A stretch of 36,652 nucleotides of DNA, taken from NCBI GenBank assembly GCA_019634365.1, contig JAHQVM010000112.1, positions 1-36,652 on the forward strand, given 5' to 3'. The DNA is from Flavobacteriaceae bacterium. Lineage in GTDB: Bacteria; Bacteroidota; Bacteroidia; Flavobacteriales; Flavobacteriaceae. How positions within the stretch are numbered: position 1 is the stretch's first letter; each line of letters opens with the position of its first letter. The translations under genes were made by a program, and so were the position numbers. Below the pieces are notes generated by a model. The model was not told the origin of the DNA, searched no databases, and worked only from the letters and a program-made list of their open reading frames with translations. Below are positions 8,759 to 17,163 of the stretch, piece by piece.

Positions 8759-8772
8759 ATTAATCTATTAAT
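8759..8772. promoter_or_regulatory. candidate Lrp-type operator
   Basis: ATTAAT-CT-ATTAAT is an AT-rich inverted repeat in the 170-nt region between the divergent lrp-like and gamma-lyase-like genes. It lies about 42 nt upstream of the -33 box of the latter. Lrp/AsnC sites are short AT-rich palindromes, so binding is plausible but unproven. Confidence 0.35.
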
Positions 8773-8813
8773 CACTTCAAATATAGTTTTATATTCTAAA
8801 TAACCATACTATT

Positions 8814-8845
8814 ATTGATATATAATCTACTAAGAGGTAATTTTG
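8814..8845 (+). promoter_or_regulatory. promoter of the gamma-lyase-like gene
   Basis: ATTG (8814-8817), a 20-nt spacer and TAATTTTG (8838-8845) match the Bacteroidota housekeeping promoter at near-ideal spacing. Transcription would start near 8852. This excludes the upstream TTG/ATG codons at 8843-8848 and supports translation from the ATG at 8879. Confidence 0.75.
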
Positions 8846-8878
8846 ATGTATTCTTTAATTATTCGAACTACCGCAACT

Positions 8879-10099
8879 ATGAAAAAATTCGCACCTGCAG
8901 ATCAGATTCAGGATCTTCAATATTTTGGTGAATTTGGAGGGGTGAACCCTTCCATTTCCGATTCTTCCACCTACACCTTTCTTTCGGCCAAGACCATGTT
9001 CGATACATTCGAAGGCAATGCCGATGGATGCTATTTGTATTCAAGACACACTTCCCCTTCCAATCTTTATTTGGGAGAAGCGTTGGCCGCCATGGAAGGT
9101 ACCGAAACTGCCAATGTTTCGTCTACGGGTATGGGTGCCATTACTGCTGCCATCCTACAATTGTGCAAGGCCGGCGATCATATTGTCTCCAGTAGAACGA
9201 TTTATGGAGGGACCTATGCATTTCTGAAAAACTTCACCCCACAACTCAACATTGCGACCGATTTTGTGGATATCACGAAAATGGATGTCGTAGAAGCAGC
9301 TATTACCCCAGATACCAAAATTATCTATTGTGAGAGTGTGAGCAATCCGCTATTGGAAGTGGCCGATATTGAAGCACTTTCCCAATTGGCGAAAAAGCAT
9401 AATCTAATGCTGTTGGTAGATAACACCTTTTCCCCATTGACCATCTCCCCAGCTCATTTGGGTGCTGATGTCGTGATGCACAGTTTGACCAAGTTCATTA
9501 ATGGTAGTAGTGATACCATGGGAGGTGTAATTTGCGCAAGTCAAGAGTTTATCGACGCGGTAAGGAATGTAAACGATGGAGCTAGTATGCTATTGGGTGC
9601 CTCTATGGATAGTTTAAGGGCCTCCTCCATTCTGAAGAATTTAAGGACGCTTCACATTCGAATCAAACAGCATAGTAAGAACGCCCTGTTCCTTGCGAAG
9701 CGTTTCCAAGCAGACGGATTGAAAACCGTGTATCCTGGACTCCCATCCCATCCAGGGCATGAGCTTTTCAAAAAAATGATGAATGAAGAATATGGATTTG
9801 GCGGAATGCTCACCATCGATGTAGGGAGTTTGGACAAAGCCAATGAACTTATGGAACTTATGCAAAAACGAAATCTTGGCTATTTGGCGGTAAGTCTTGG
9901 ATTCTACAAAACCCTATTCAGTGCTCCGGGAACTTCAACATCTTCAGAAATTCCAGAGGAAGAACAAGAAGAAATGGGACTCACCGATGGGCTCATTCGA
10001 TTCTCCATTGGTTTGGACAACGATATTGAGCGTACTTATGAACTCATGAAACAATGTATGAGAGAGGTAGGCGTTTTGGAAAACGAAATGGCCTATTAA
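8879..10099 (+). CDS. Cys/Met metabolism PLP-dependent enzyme, methionine gamma-lyase-like
   Basis: This 406-residue fold-type I PLP enzyme belongs to the Cys/Met metabolism family. The PLP-binding Lys is in HSLTKFINGSSD, the phosphate-binding region is SSTGMGAITA, and YSRHTSPSNLYLG matches the family N-terminus. Methionine gamma-lyase splits methionine into methanethiol, 2-oxobutyrate and ammonia. The Cys that marks P. putida methionine gamma-lyase in GRTLYGCTFAF is Gly here (SRTIYGGTYAF), so the true substrate may be methionine, cystathionine or O-acyl-homoserine. I chose the ATG at 8879 because a good promoter lies just upstream and the 12 preceding codons look unrelated. It is divergent from an Lrp-type regulator, which suggests amino-acid-responsive expression. 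Confidence 0.85.
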   Translation: MKKFAPADQIQDLQYFGEFGGVNPSISDSSTYTFLSAKTMFDTFEGNADGCYLYSRHTSPSNLYLGEALAAMEGTETANVSSTGMGAITAAILQLCKAGDHIVSSRTIYGGTYAFLKNFTPQLNIATDFVDITKMDVVEAAITPDTKIIYCESVSNPLLEVADIEALSQLAKKHNLMLLVDNTFSPLTISPAHLGADVVMHSLTKFINGSSDTMGGVICASQEFIDAVRNVNDGASMLLGASMDSLRASSILKNLRTLHIRIKQHSKNALFLAKRFQADGLKTVYPGLPSHPGHELFKKMMNEEYGFGGMLTIDVGSLDKANELMELMQKRNLGYLAVSLGFYKTLFSAPGTSTSSEIPEEEQEEMGLTDGLIRFSIGLDNDIERTYELMKQCMREVGVLENEMAY

Positions 10100-10100
10100 A

Positions 10101-10143
10101 AAAAAGAAAAACCGTCTAACCCCCATTAGACGGTTTACTTTTC
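10101..10143. terminator. bidirectional terminator
   Basis: An 11-bp perfect stem (AAACCGTCTAA / TTAGACGGTTT, 10109-10136) with a 6-nt loop lies between two convergent genes. The minus strand has a strong U-tract after the stem (TTTTTCTTTTTTTT) and the plus strand a short one (TTTACTTTTCT). It can serve both the gamma-lyase-like gene and the adhesin gene. Confidence 0.85.
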
Positions 10144-10170
10144 TACCTGCCAGCGCAGATAAGGAACTTA

Positions 10171-11580
10171 TTAGTTGTTGGCTTTGGTCGCCAAGATTAA
10201 TGCTTTCAATTCTTGAATTTCGGCTTTGAGTGAATCAATCTCCGTTTGTTGTTCCTGAACGGCTTTTACCAAGGGAACAACAAAAGTGGCGTAGGACACC
10301 GTGTAGTTATCCTTTTCAAGGTCTTCGGGGCGATTCACCCCACTGAATTCATATCCCAAGGATTGAGCGACTTCTTCTACTTGCTGTGCCAGAAATCCTG
10401 TTTCTACGGTCGAAGTGTTTTTAGCAATGGCCGATTCTCCTTTAAAGGTGCTCAATTTGGCATTGTCCAAGGTATACGTCACAGGCTTGATATTTAGGAT
10501 GAAGTCCAATCCCGGAACATTTTCCTTTACATTCAGTTTAAAACGTGCATCAGAAACATTTGACCAATTGGCATACCCTCCTATACTAGTTACAGCTGTA
10601 TTTCCTATTCGGATTTGGTCGGAACTGGAAACCCTCGCTCCATTTCCAATAGCCGTTGCATTGGAAACACTTCCATTACTCGCATCTGCATCGTATCCAA
10701 TAAAGGTATTATTGGTTCCATTGGTGTTGGTTTCTCCCGCATCGTAGCCAACAGCGGTATTGTTGCTGTTTAAGTTAGAGTCCAATGCATTTAATCCAAT
10801 GGCCGTGTTGTTGTTCCCCGTTCTATTCATTCGTAAAGCATCACGACCAATTGCTGAGTTAGAGCCGCCTGTAGTATTTTCCCGAAGGGCGTCGTTCCCC
10901 AAGGCGGTATTATTGCTTCCTGTAGTATTATCCTCTAGCGTTTCATCCCCGACACCTACATTGAAATTCCCTGTAGTATTGGATGTCATAGAAAAAGCCC
11001 CAACTGCTACATTATCTCGGCCCGAAGTGGAGGCGCGTGCCGCATGATACCCTATGTATACGTTCTGTTCGGCGGTAGTTCCGTCTGGATCGTAGTTCTC
11101 GCCTGCTTCTACACCGATGAGAACAGATTTTTCAGGGGATTCAATCTCCCATTGCCCTATTTCGGTAAGTCTGGATACATGCGTGTCGTTTACCCTAAAA
11201 TCTACTTCTTCCGCATTCGTAGTACCAATAAAATGGGTTTCACTGGCAGCATTGTTATTACCGGTGAGTTTCCATCCATTATCCAATGGAATCCAATCAC
11301 CTACTGAACCAGCATTGATATCCCAATAATGAAATCCTGGGGTTTTCGAACCCGAAGTGGTCGTTAAATAAACTAGCATTCCATGTTGCTCTGCCTTTGG
11401 GCTGTTTACGGGCAGGGCATCTAATCGGGGGATTAGCAAGCCATCGGTAGAAGATGGATTGGAAGGATCACTAACGGCAAGGTCTAGTAAGGATTGTGGT
11501 GAGGTAGTTCCTATTCCTACTTGCGCTCGTGCAACAAAAACAGTTACCAAGAGCAAAAAAACGGGGGCTAATTTTTTCAT
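10171..11580 (-). CDS. tail-fibre/adhesin-like protein with S74 intramolecular chaperone
   Basis: This 469-residue protein starts with a signal peptide (cleavage near VARAQ) followed by VGIGTTSPQSLLDL, a common start of flavobacterial tail-fibre-domain proteins. Residues about 165-320 carry repeats of the form NNTALGNDALRENTTG, similar to YadA/hemagglutinin head repeats that form left-handed trimeric beta-rolls. The C-terminus from about residue 343 is a peptidase S74 (endosialidase-type) chaperone. Its SDARFK motif places Ser343 and Lys348 at the spacing of the self-cleavage dyad. The end is a coiled coil (EQQTEIDSLKAEIQELKALI). No T9SS tail is present. The likely role is a trimeric surface or secreted fibre whose chaperone is cut off after folding. 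No phage genes lie nearby. Confidence 0.85.
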   Translation of the reverse strand: MKKLAPVFLLLVTVFVARAQVGIGTTSPQSLLDLAVSDPSNPSSTDGLLIPRLDALPVNSPKAEQHGMLVYLTTTSGSKTPGFHYWDINAGSVGDWIPLDNGWKLTGNNNAASETHFIGTTNAEEVDFRVNDTHVSRLTEIGQWEIESPEKSVLIGVEAGENYDPDGTTAEQNVYIGYHAARASTSGRDNVAVGAFSMTSNTTGNFNVGVGDETLEDNTTGSNNTALGNDALRENTTGGSNSAIGRDALRMNRTGNNNTAIGLNALDSNLNSNNTAVGYDAGETNTNGTNNTFIGYDADASNGSVSNATAIGNGARVSSSDQIRIGNTAVTSIGGYANWSNVSDARFKLNVKENVPGLDFILNIKPVTYTLDNAKLSTFKGESAIAKNTSTVETGFLAQQVEEVAQSLGYEFSGVNRPEDLEKDNYTVSYATFVVPLVKAVQEQQTEIDSLKAEIQELKALILATKANN

Positions 11581-11609
11581 TCAAATTTAATTTGGGTCAT
11601 TGATGGTAT

Positions 11610-11641
11610 CAAAATTATTTATGTAATCCTTTACCTACAAA
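11610..11641 (-). promoter_or_regulatory. promoter of the S74 adhesin gene
   Basis: On the minus strand, TTTG (11641-11638), a 20-nt spacer and TAATTTTG (11617-11610) match the Bacteroidota housekeeping promoter perfectly. The start would be about 24 nt upstream of the ATG at 11580. Confidence 0.8.
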
Positions 11642-11895
11642 CACATTAGAATATATTCGATGAAAACGCTTTTTTACTCGTTGAAAGGATCATTTTTACG
11701 GTAAAACCGTAGGAATGTTCTGTAGGAACTAATGATTACGTGTTGCACTTTATCGGATTTAATTGATTTTCAACGGATTTGCAATTAACCAAAACGCAAA
11801 AATGACAAACACCTCCAACCATAAGCAGAAGAAATAGGGAATTTGCATAGCAGGTTTCAAAGTCGTAACATTACATTTCATTTTAAAATATCACA
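11642..11895. other. divergent intergenic region with small repeats
   Basis: There is no gene here. An inverted repeat TACGGT-AAA-ACCGTA lies at 11697-11711. It is followed by a direct repeat GTAGGAA (11709-11715 and 11722-11728, 13 nt apart). Both lie 55-120 nt upstream of the adhesin promoter and could bind a regulator. For the antiporter only a weak promoter is visible (TTTG 11842-11845, 26 nt, TACATTTC 11872-11879). Confidence 0.35.
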
Positions 11896-13383
11896 ATGCA
11901 GAACCAGGACAACCTATCAGAAATTGATGTGAACGATCAGAAGATCATTGATAATAAGGAATTGAACTTCTTAGAGGCGCTCATTCCTGTATTTATTCTG
12001 ATGGGGCTTTTGGCATACAACATTTTTTTTGCCGATGGTGCTTGGTTAGGTGATTATTCCAATCAGTACATTCTGCTCATGGGAGGTATTGTTGCAGCCA
12101 TAGTTGGTTTTAAGAATAAGGTAAATGTTGGCACCATGTTGAACGAAATATGGGAGAACCTGAAAAGTGTTTTTGTCCCCATCATGATTCTTTTGCTGGT
12201 AGGTGCTTTGGCAGGTACTTGGTTGGCAAGTGGAATTATCCCTGCCATGGTATATTACGGCCTCAAAGTATTGAGCCCCGAAATATTCCTTCCTGCTTCC
12301 ATCATCATTGCTGCCATTATTTCCATTGCCACAGGTAGCTCTTGGACGACCTCGGCAACAGTAGGTATTGCTTTGATAGGAATTGGAAGTGCCCTAGGAA
12401 TTTCTGGTGGAATGATTGCAGGTGCTGTAATATCCGGAGCTTATTTTGGTGATAAAATGTCTCCATTGAGTGATACGACCAATTTGGCACCTGCAATGGC
12501 AGGAACCGATTTGTTTACACATATTAGGTATATGGCCTTCACTACAGTTCCCACCATCATTGTTACACTCATTGTTTTTTCAATCTTAAGCGCTACAATC
12601 GACACAACGGGTGAGGCAGACTTAAGTGGTTTGTTGAGTACCATAGATACCACCTTCAATATCACGCCATGGTTGTTTATGGTACCTGCTATTGTAATCG
12701 TATTGATTCTATTGAAAACCAAACCCCTTATCGCTCTTGCTGCTGGAGTGCTCTCGGCTGCAGTCTTTGCATTTATATTTCAACCTGAAATCCTGAACAC
12801 CTTGGGATCTTCCAAATTGTCTGCAATAGTAACTTCTATTTTTACTGACACAGCCATTGTCACCGATAACGAAACTCTCAATAATCTTTTCTCAGCTGGT
12901 GGAATGAAGGGGATGCTATGGACCATTGCCCTTATTCTGTGCGCCATGGTTTTTGGTGGCGTAATGGACGCCATTGGTGCCCTTGCAAGAATCACCAAGG
13001 AACTCCTAAAGTTGGCAACGACCATCTTTGGCTTATTTGCGAGCACGGTGATTAGTTGTTTGGGATTGAACGCCATTGCCAGTGACCAATACTTGGCTAT
13101 CGTAATTCCTGGTAAAATGTTCAAAAAGGCCTACGACGATAGAGGCTTGGCTCCTCAAAACTTATCCAGAACATTGGAGGATAGTGGAACGGTAACTTCG
13201 GTACTGATCCCTTGGAATACATGCGGCGCCTATCAAAGTGGTGTTTTGGGTGTGGGAGTTGCCGAGTATTTTTTCTACGCCATATTTAATTGGCTCAGTC
13301 CTTTTATGACTTTGCTTTTTGCAGCGTTCCGCATCAAGATTAAAATGATGACAGCGCCCAAAACAGCTACTGCAGGAGCCTAA
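11896..13383 (+). CDS. nhaC: NhaC family Na+/H+ antiporter
   Basis: This 495-residue protein has about 11-12 membrane segments. The region GAYFGDKMSPLSDTTNLAPA (near residue 185) is the NhaC hallmark, and SIATGSSWTTSATVGIALIG precedes it. NhaC antiporters exchange external protons for cytoplasmic sodium, sometimes coupled to organic ions such as malate/lactate. Sodium extrusion fits a marine organism. The N-terminal 25 residues are acidic and cytoplasmic. The gene appears to be monocistronic; a peroxiredoxin gene with its own start region follows 165 nt later. Confidence 0.9.
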   Translation: MQNQDNLSEIDVNDQKIIDNKELNFLEALIPVFILMGLLAYNIFFADGAWLGDYSNQYILLMGGIVAAIVGFKNKVNVGTMLNEIWENLKSVFVPIMILLLVGALAGTWLASGIIPAMVYYGLKVLSPEIFLPASIIIAAIISIATGSSWTTSATVGIALIGIGSALGISGGMIAGAVISGAYFGDKMSPLSDTTNLAPAMAGTDLFTHIRYMAFTTVPTIIVTLIVFSILSATIDTTGEADLSGLLSTIDTTFNITPWLFMVPAIVIVLILLKTKPLIALAAGVLSAAVFAFIFQPEILNTLGSSKLSAIVTSIFTDTAIVTDNETLNNLFSAGGMKGMLWTIALILCAMVFGGVMDAIGALARITKELLKLATTIFGLFASTVISCLGLNAIASDQYLAIVIPGKMFKKAYDDRGLAPQNLSRTLEDSGTVTSVLIPWNTCGAYQSGVLGVGVAEYFFYAIFNWLSPFMTLLFAAFRIKIKMMTAPKTATAGA

Positions 13384-13548
13384 ATACCCGTTGCTTTTGA
13401 ATGTCCAATCAGTAAATAACTGATACTGATTTCATTGCAAAAAAGTGTTCCTTTTTCAGTAAAGAATAGTCAATTTTTCTTTTTCCTAGGAGGTGTATTT
13501 CGTAATTTCGCAGCCTCAAAAAATCAGGTACAATTTAAAAGATACTAT

Positions 13549-14193
13549 ATGGCATTCGTTGGAAAAAAATTCCCGAATCTTACCGTAGATGCAATCAGCA
13601 AATCGGGAGTTCCCCAAAAAGTAAACATTCTTGAAATGGCACAACAAGAGCAGAAGAAAATTTTGCTTTTCTGGTACCCAAAGGACTTTACATTTGTATG
13701 TCCCACCGAGCTCCACGCTTTCCAAGAGGCGCTTGCAGAATTTGAAAAAAGAAATACCTTGGTAGTAGGTGCTTCATGCGATACTCCGGAAGTACACTTC
13801 GCTTGGTTAAATACCCCAAAAAATATGGGAGGTATCGAAGGGATCTCCTACCCTATCATTGCCGATAGCAACCGTAACCTTTCTTCTCAATTGGGAATTC
13901 TGGATATTACCAACGAACGCTACGACGAAGAAACCAACACCGTATTGGTTGAAGGGGATAACGTAACCTATCGCGCTACCTATCTTATTGATGAGGATGG
14001 TACCGTATTCCACGAAAGTATTAACCACATGCCACTGGGCAGAAATGTTCAGGAATTTATGCGCCTTATCGACGCTTACACCCATGTACAACAAAACGGT
14101 GAGGTTTGTCCAGCCAATTGGCAAGAAGGCGCTACAGCGATGAATGCCGACCGTGAAGGGGTGGCAGAATATCTCTCACAGCATTTAAACTAA
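13549..14193 (+). CDS. peroxiredoxin, AhpC/Prx1 type
   Basis: This 214-residue 2-Cys peroxiredoxin reduces hydrogen peroxide and organic hydroperoxides in the cytoplasm. The peroxidatic Cys51 lies in FTFVCPTELHAF. The resolving Cys187 lies in GEVCPANW, and the C-terminal arm is of the typical 2-Cys type. The reading frame is open upstream to 13435, but the family starts at MAFVGKKFPNLTVDA, so the ATG at 13549 is taken. A TAATTTCG element at 13503-13510 is a plausible -7 box giving a leader of about 30 nt. It is followed by a strong terminator and then by tpx, forming a small oxidative-stress cluster. No AhpF is nearby. Confidence 0.93.
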   Translation: MAFVGKKFPNLTVDAISKSGVPQKVNILEMAQQEQKKILLFWYPKDFTFVCPTELHAFQEALAEFEKRNTLVVGASCDTPEVHFAWLNTPKNMGGIEGISYPIIADSNRNLSSQLGILDITNERYDEETNTVLVEGDNVTYRATYLIDEDGTVFHESINHMPLGRNVQEFMRLIDAYTHVQQNGEVCPANWQEGATAMNADREGVAEYLSQHLN

Positions 14194-14235
14194 TTTTCAA
14201 ACGGATTAGTTTATTTTTTTAAGTTAGGTTAAACG

Positions 14236-14269
14236 CACCCTTTCCGGACACGGAAGGGGTGTTTTTTTT
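14236..14269 (+). terminator. rho-independent terminator after the peroxiredoxin gene
   Basis: An 11-bp stem (CACCCTTTCCG / CGGAAGGGGTG, one T-G pair) with a GACA loop spans 14236-14261 and is followed by eight T residues. Confidence 0.93.
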
Positions 14270-14339
14270 GACATTCTCTTCACATAAAAACGGATTCTTA
14301 GTTGTATTTTTAAGGTTGAAAAAATCAATCTCAAAAACT

Positions 14340-14840
14340 ATGGCTCAAATAACCTTAGGGGGAGACCCTGCCGAAACCTCAGGAAACCTTCCCGCAATAG
14401 GCAGTACTGCCCCCGGATTTACCCTCACCGCTTCCGATCTATCTTCTAAATCCCTTTCCGATTACGATGGAAAACGCAAGCTTTTAAATATTTTCCCGAG
14501 TGTTGATACCGGCATTTGTGCCGCTTCTTCACGAAAATTCAATGAGGCTGCTGCAAATCTGGAAAATACGCAAGTTCTGTGCATTTCCCGCGACCTTCCC
14601 TTCGCCCAGGCGCGTTTCTGTGCTGCTGAAGGCATTGAAAACTTAGCGATGCTTAGCGATTTTAAGGATGGTTCTTTTGGGAAAGACTACGGATTGGAAA
14701 TTTCCAAAAGCGCGTTTACAGGCTTGCATTCCCGTGTGGTGATCGCCTTGGATGAAAACAATAAGGTTTTGTACACAGAACAAGTGCCAGAAATTGGTCA
14801 AGAACCCGACTACGAAGCAGCTCTTAAAGCCCTTTCATAG
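14340..14840 (+). CDS. tpx: thiol peroxidase
   Basis: This 166-residue atypical 2-Cys peroxiredoxin carries the peroxidatic Cys60 in SVDTGICAASSRKFN and the resolving Cys94 in ARFCAAEG, the spacing of Escherichia coli Tpx. Thr57 of the TxxC motif is kept, while the usual Pro after Thr is Gly. It removes alkyl hydroperoxides using thioredoxin. The open frame reaches back to 14259, but MAQITLGG is the family N-terminus, so the ATG at 14340 is chosen. It is convergent with the TonB receptor gene (4-bp gap) without a visible terminator between them. Confidence 0.95.
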   Translation: MAQITLGGDPAETSGNLPAIGSTAPGFTLTASDLSSKSLSDYDGKRKLLNIFPSVDTGICAASSRKFNEAAANLENTQVLCISRDLPFAQARFCAAEGIENLAMLSDFKDGSFGKDYGLEISKSAFTGLHSRVVIALDENNKVLYTEQVPEIGQEPDYEAALKALS

Positions 14841-14844
14841 GCAC

Positions 14845-17163
14845 TTACCAGTATAATCGAAGTAAGAAATTAGGGGTAAAACCCAATGAAAACCTGTCCA
14901 CCACGGTAACAGGATCGTTGATATTGTTATTACCGAAATATTCACGGCTCAAATAATTCCTTTTGTCGTAGAGATTCCTAATGGAAAAGCCCATTTTTCC
15001 ACGAAGGGGACTTGTTTTCGAAAAACGAAAGGTATAGGTGGAAGAAATATCCAAGCGATGATAATTGGGCAATCGCTTTGTGTTTATTTTTTGAAAATAC
15101 AGCTCATCCGTGGAAGGTATGGTAATGGCTTCGGTAAAGGGTCTACCTGTATGCCAATTCCAACCCAAAGCCACTTCGAACCCTTTTAAGCGATAGGTAA
15201 CAGATGCCGTAACATTATGCCGTATGCTATTGCTGGCAGTAAAATAATCATCATTGTTTAATTCGCGATACTTACTTCGAACTTGGTTAATGGAATAGCT
15301 GAACCACGTATTAAAAGAGGAAAAATCTTTTTTAATGTAGAAATCGGCTCCTACTATTTTTTGCTCCCCAATATGAAACTGACTGTCCAACGGATTTAAA
15401 AAACCCAAGGCCAATGCGGTTAAGCCATCTATCTTCTTATAGTAGGCATCGGCGTCTAAAGTCCACCCTTTATTATTATACACCATCCCTGCCGAAACCT
15501 GATGGCTCTTTATAATGGGAAAGGTATTCCCATCGGCAAGGCGCCACAAACGATTTTCAAGGGAAAGGTCGCTCAATACGGTCTCATCTATTTCACTAAT
15601 GATCTGGCTGCGTACTTCCCCAGATACCTGAAGCCTAACATTTTTGAATACATCCTTATAAATGAAAATCCTTGGCTCGATTCGGAAGTCATCCAAATTT
15701 TGAAAATAATTCACCCGAACCCCTATTGCGACATCAAAAAGCTTTGGGTTTCGGTAATCGTAATTGCCAAACAGCGAATGGGTTCGCTCGACGGTCTGAT
15801 CGCTGTCCAAAACAAAAGACAACTGCGCTGTTTCCAAAAAGGCATAACTCACGTCTTTTAAGGAATATTGATATCCTAGGGAATATTCTTGGGCATCGCT
15901 TGTTTCGAAAAAGAATTCGGTCGAAACTCCAGAATCGAAGATCACATTCTTTTTTTCGAAATCGGACACTTGTTCCGAATCTTCAAATTCCAACAAATTA
16001 TAGGTAAATCGGTATTTGGAAATGGAAGCGACCACCTCCTGTCGCATCCTATCGTCCCATTGCGCATGCCATTGGAGCCCATAACCTTCATTGCTGATCT
16101 CCAATAGATCGTTTAACAGACTTCCATTGTCCGTATCCCGCACGACATAATCAAGGTCATTATCTATTTGGATGGTGCTTAAGTGTACACGGTGGCGGTC
16201 ATTGGGTCGATAATTCAGTTTAATAGTATAGTCCTGAAAGAAGAAATCGTTGTTGGTATTCTCCGAATTCGTGATTTTGGTACTTTCAAATACCTTGTCG
16301 GCCATTCTATCGAAGGTAAACGACTGAAACAATTCATCATAACTCCTTCGAATTCCTGCTTGAACATCCAACTTTTCCTTCAAAATGGGTACATCCAGAT
16401 AGGCATCTGCTCCCACTCCGTTAATGCCTATTCCCCCCGAAAATCGATCGGATATATTCCTCCCAGAGGAAATGGAAACCACACTCGAAAGCCGTTCTCC
16501 ATATCGGGGATGCGTTCCTTTATTCTGAAACTGGACATCTTCGATACGATTGGGATTAAAGGCCGAAATCATTCCAAAGAGATGACCCTTATGGTAAATA
16601 TTGATTCCATCCCAAAGAATTCTATTCTGGTCTGCCCTTCCGCCACGAACATTGAATCCCGTTGCCGTTTCATTGGGACTAATGACCCCTGGCAACAACT
16701 GAATACTCTCAAGCACATCCGATTCGGTAAGACCTGGAAGCGCTCCCAATTCGTTAGGACGCAAAGTAAAGGTTCCATCCTTGCGCTTATAGATCCCTTG
16801 GGTAAGGTAGCTAGTAACAATAACATCATTCAATTGTTGAATATCGGCGAAGTCAGAGGTAGCAGCATATACGGATATATACCGCTCATCGATCCTTTGA
16901 AAACGGATTTGAAGGGATAGTTCCAATTCTGTCAACAATTCATCAAGTGTATAATCCCCATCAACCAATGTGACTACCGTATCCGTAAATAGCGCATCTT
17001 GATAGGAAAAGCGCACGTCGAAAACATCTTCTATGTGAGATAGTACTTCGGATACATCCGTTTCATTGAACTGAACACGAAAAGCAGCCGTTTCCTGGGA
17101 AAAAGCTGCTGTAAAGGGAAAGAATAGGATAAAAATCCAATAAAGGGTATTTCTTCTATTCAT
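14845..17163 (-). CDS. TonB-dependent outer membrane receptor with STN signalling domain
   Basis: This 772-residue receptor has a signal peptide (cleavage near FSQ). An STN domain follows (residues about 25-100, VSEVLSHIEDVFDVRFSYQD onward), then a TonB-box/plug region (residues about 120-240, with SDVLESIQLLPGV, GFNVRGG and ILWDGINIYH), and then a 22-strand-type barrel ending in the terminal aromatic LRLYW. An STN domain on a TonB-dependent receptor touches the periplasmic FecR domain and reports ligand uptake. There is no SusD partner gene. The ATG at 17163 overlaps the fecR stop by 8 nt (ATGAATAG); ten upstream in-frame codons lack signal-peptide character. The ligand is unknown. Confidence 0.9.
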   Translation of the reverse strand: MNRRNTLYWIFILFFPFTAAFSQETAAFRVQFNETDVSEVLSHIEDVFDVRFSYQDALFTDTVVTLVDGDYTLDELLTELELSLQIRFQRIDERYISVYAATSDFADIQQLNDVIVTSYLTQGIYKRKDGTFTLRPNELGALPGLTESDVLESIQLLPGVISPNETATGFNVRGGRADQNRILWDGINIYHKGHLFGMISAFNPNRIEDVQFQNKGTHPRYGERLSSVVSISSGRNISDRFSGGIGINGVGADAYLDVPILKEKLDVQAGIRRSYDELFQSFTFDRMADKVFESTKITNSENTNNDFFFQDYTIKLNYRPNDRHRVHLSTIQIDNDLDYVVRDTDNGSLLNDLLEISNEGYGLQWHAQWDDRMRQEVVASISKYRFTYNLLEFEDSEQVSDFEKKNVIFDSGVSTEFFFETSDAQEYSLGYQYSLKDVSYAFLETAQLSFVLDSDQTVERTHSLFGNYDYRNPKLFDVAIGVRVNYFQNLDDFRIEPRIFIYKDVFKNVRLQVSGEVRSQIISEIDETVLSDLSLENRLWRLADGNTFPIIKSHQVSAGMVYNNKGWTLDADAYYKKIDGLTALALGFLNPLDSQFHIGEQKIVGADFYIKKDFSSFNTWFSYSINQVRSKYRELNNDDYFTASNSIRHNVTASVTYRLKGFEVALGWNWHTGRPFTEAITIPSTDELYFQKINTKRLPNYHRLDISSTYTFRFSKTSPLRGKMGFSIRNLYDKRNYLSREYFGNNNINDPVTVVDRFSLGFTPNFLLRLYW

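Noticed and set aside
8778-8785. TATATTTG as -7 box for the Lrp gene (minus strand)
   Set aside because: It would give a leader of about 65 nt and no TTG lies at the right distance upstream. Not strong enough to list as a feature.
8843-8878. Upstream TTG/ATG start for the gamma-lyase-like gene
   Set aside because: The codons overlap the -7 box and the transcript start of a good promoter. The family N-terminus starts at 8879.
10171-11580. Prophage tail-fibre gene
   Set aside because: It has a signal peptide and its own housekeeping-type promoter and terminator, and no phage gene is nearby. A cellular adhesin is more likely.
11842-11879. A third copy of the ECF element upstream of nhaC (AAGTCGTAAC)
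   Set aside because: Only the GTCGTA core is present; the GGTAGGGTTTT box is missing at the required distance.
13435-13548. N-terminal extension of the peroxiredoxin by 38 codons
   Set aside because: The extension has no family similarity and contains a -7-like element; the conserved start is MAFVGKKFPN.
16183-16920. Open frame of 245 codons on the plus strand
   Set aside because: It lies entirely antisense inside the TonB receptor gene, whose domains are clear. The translated product has no recognisable features.
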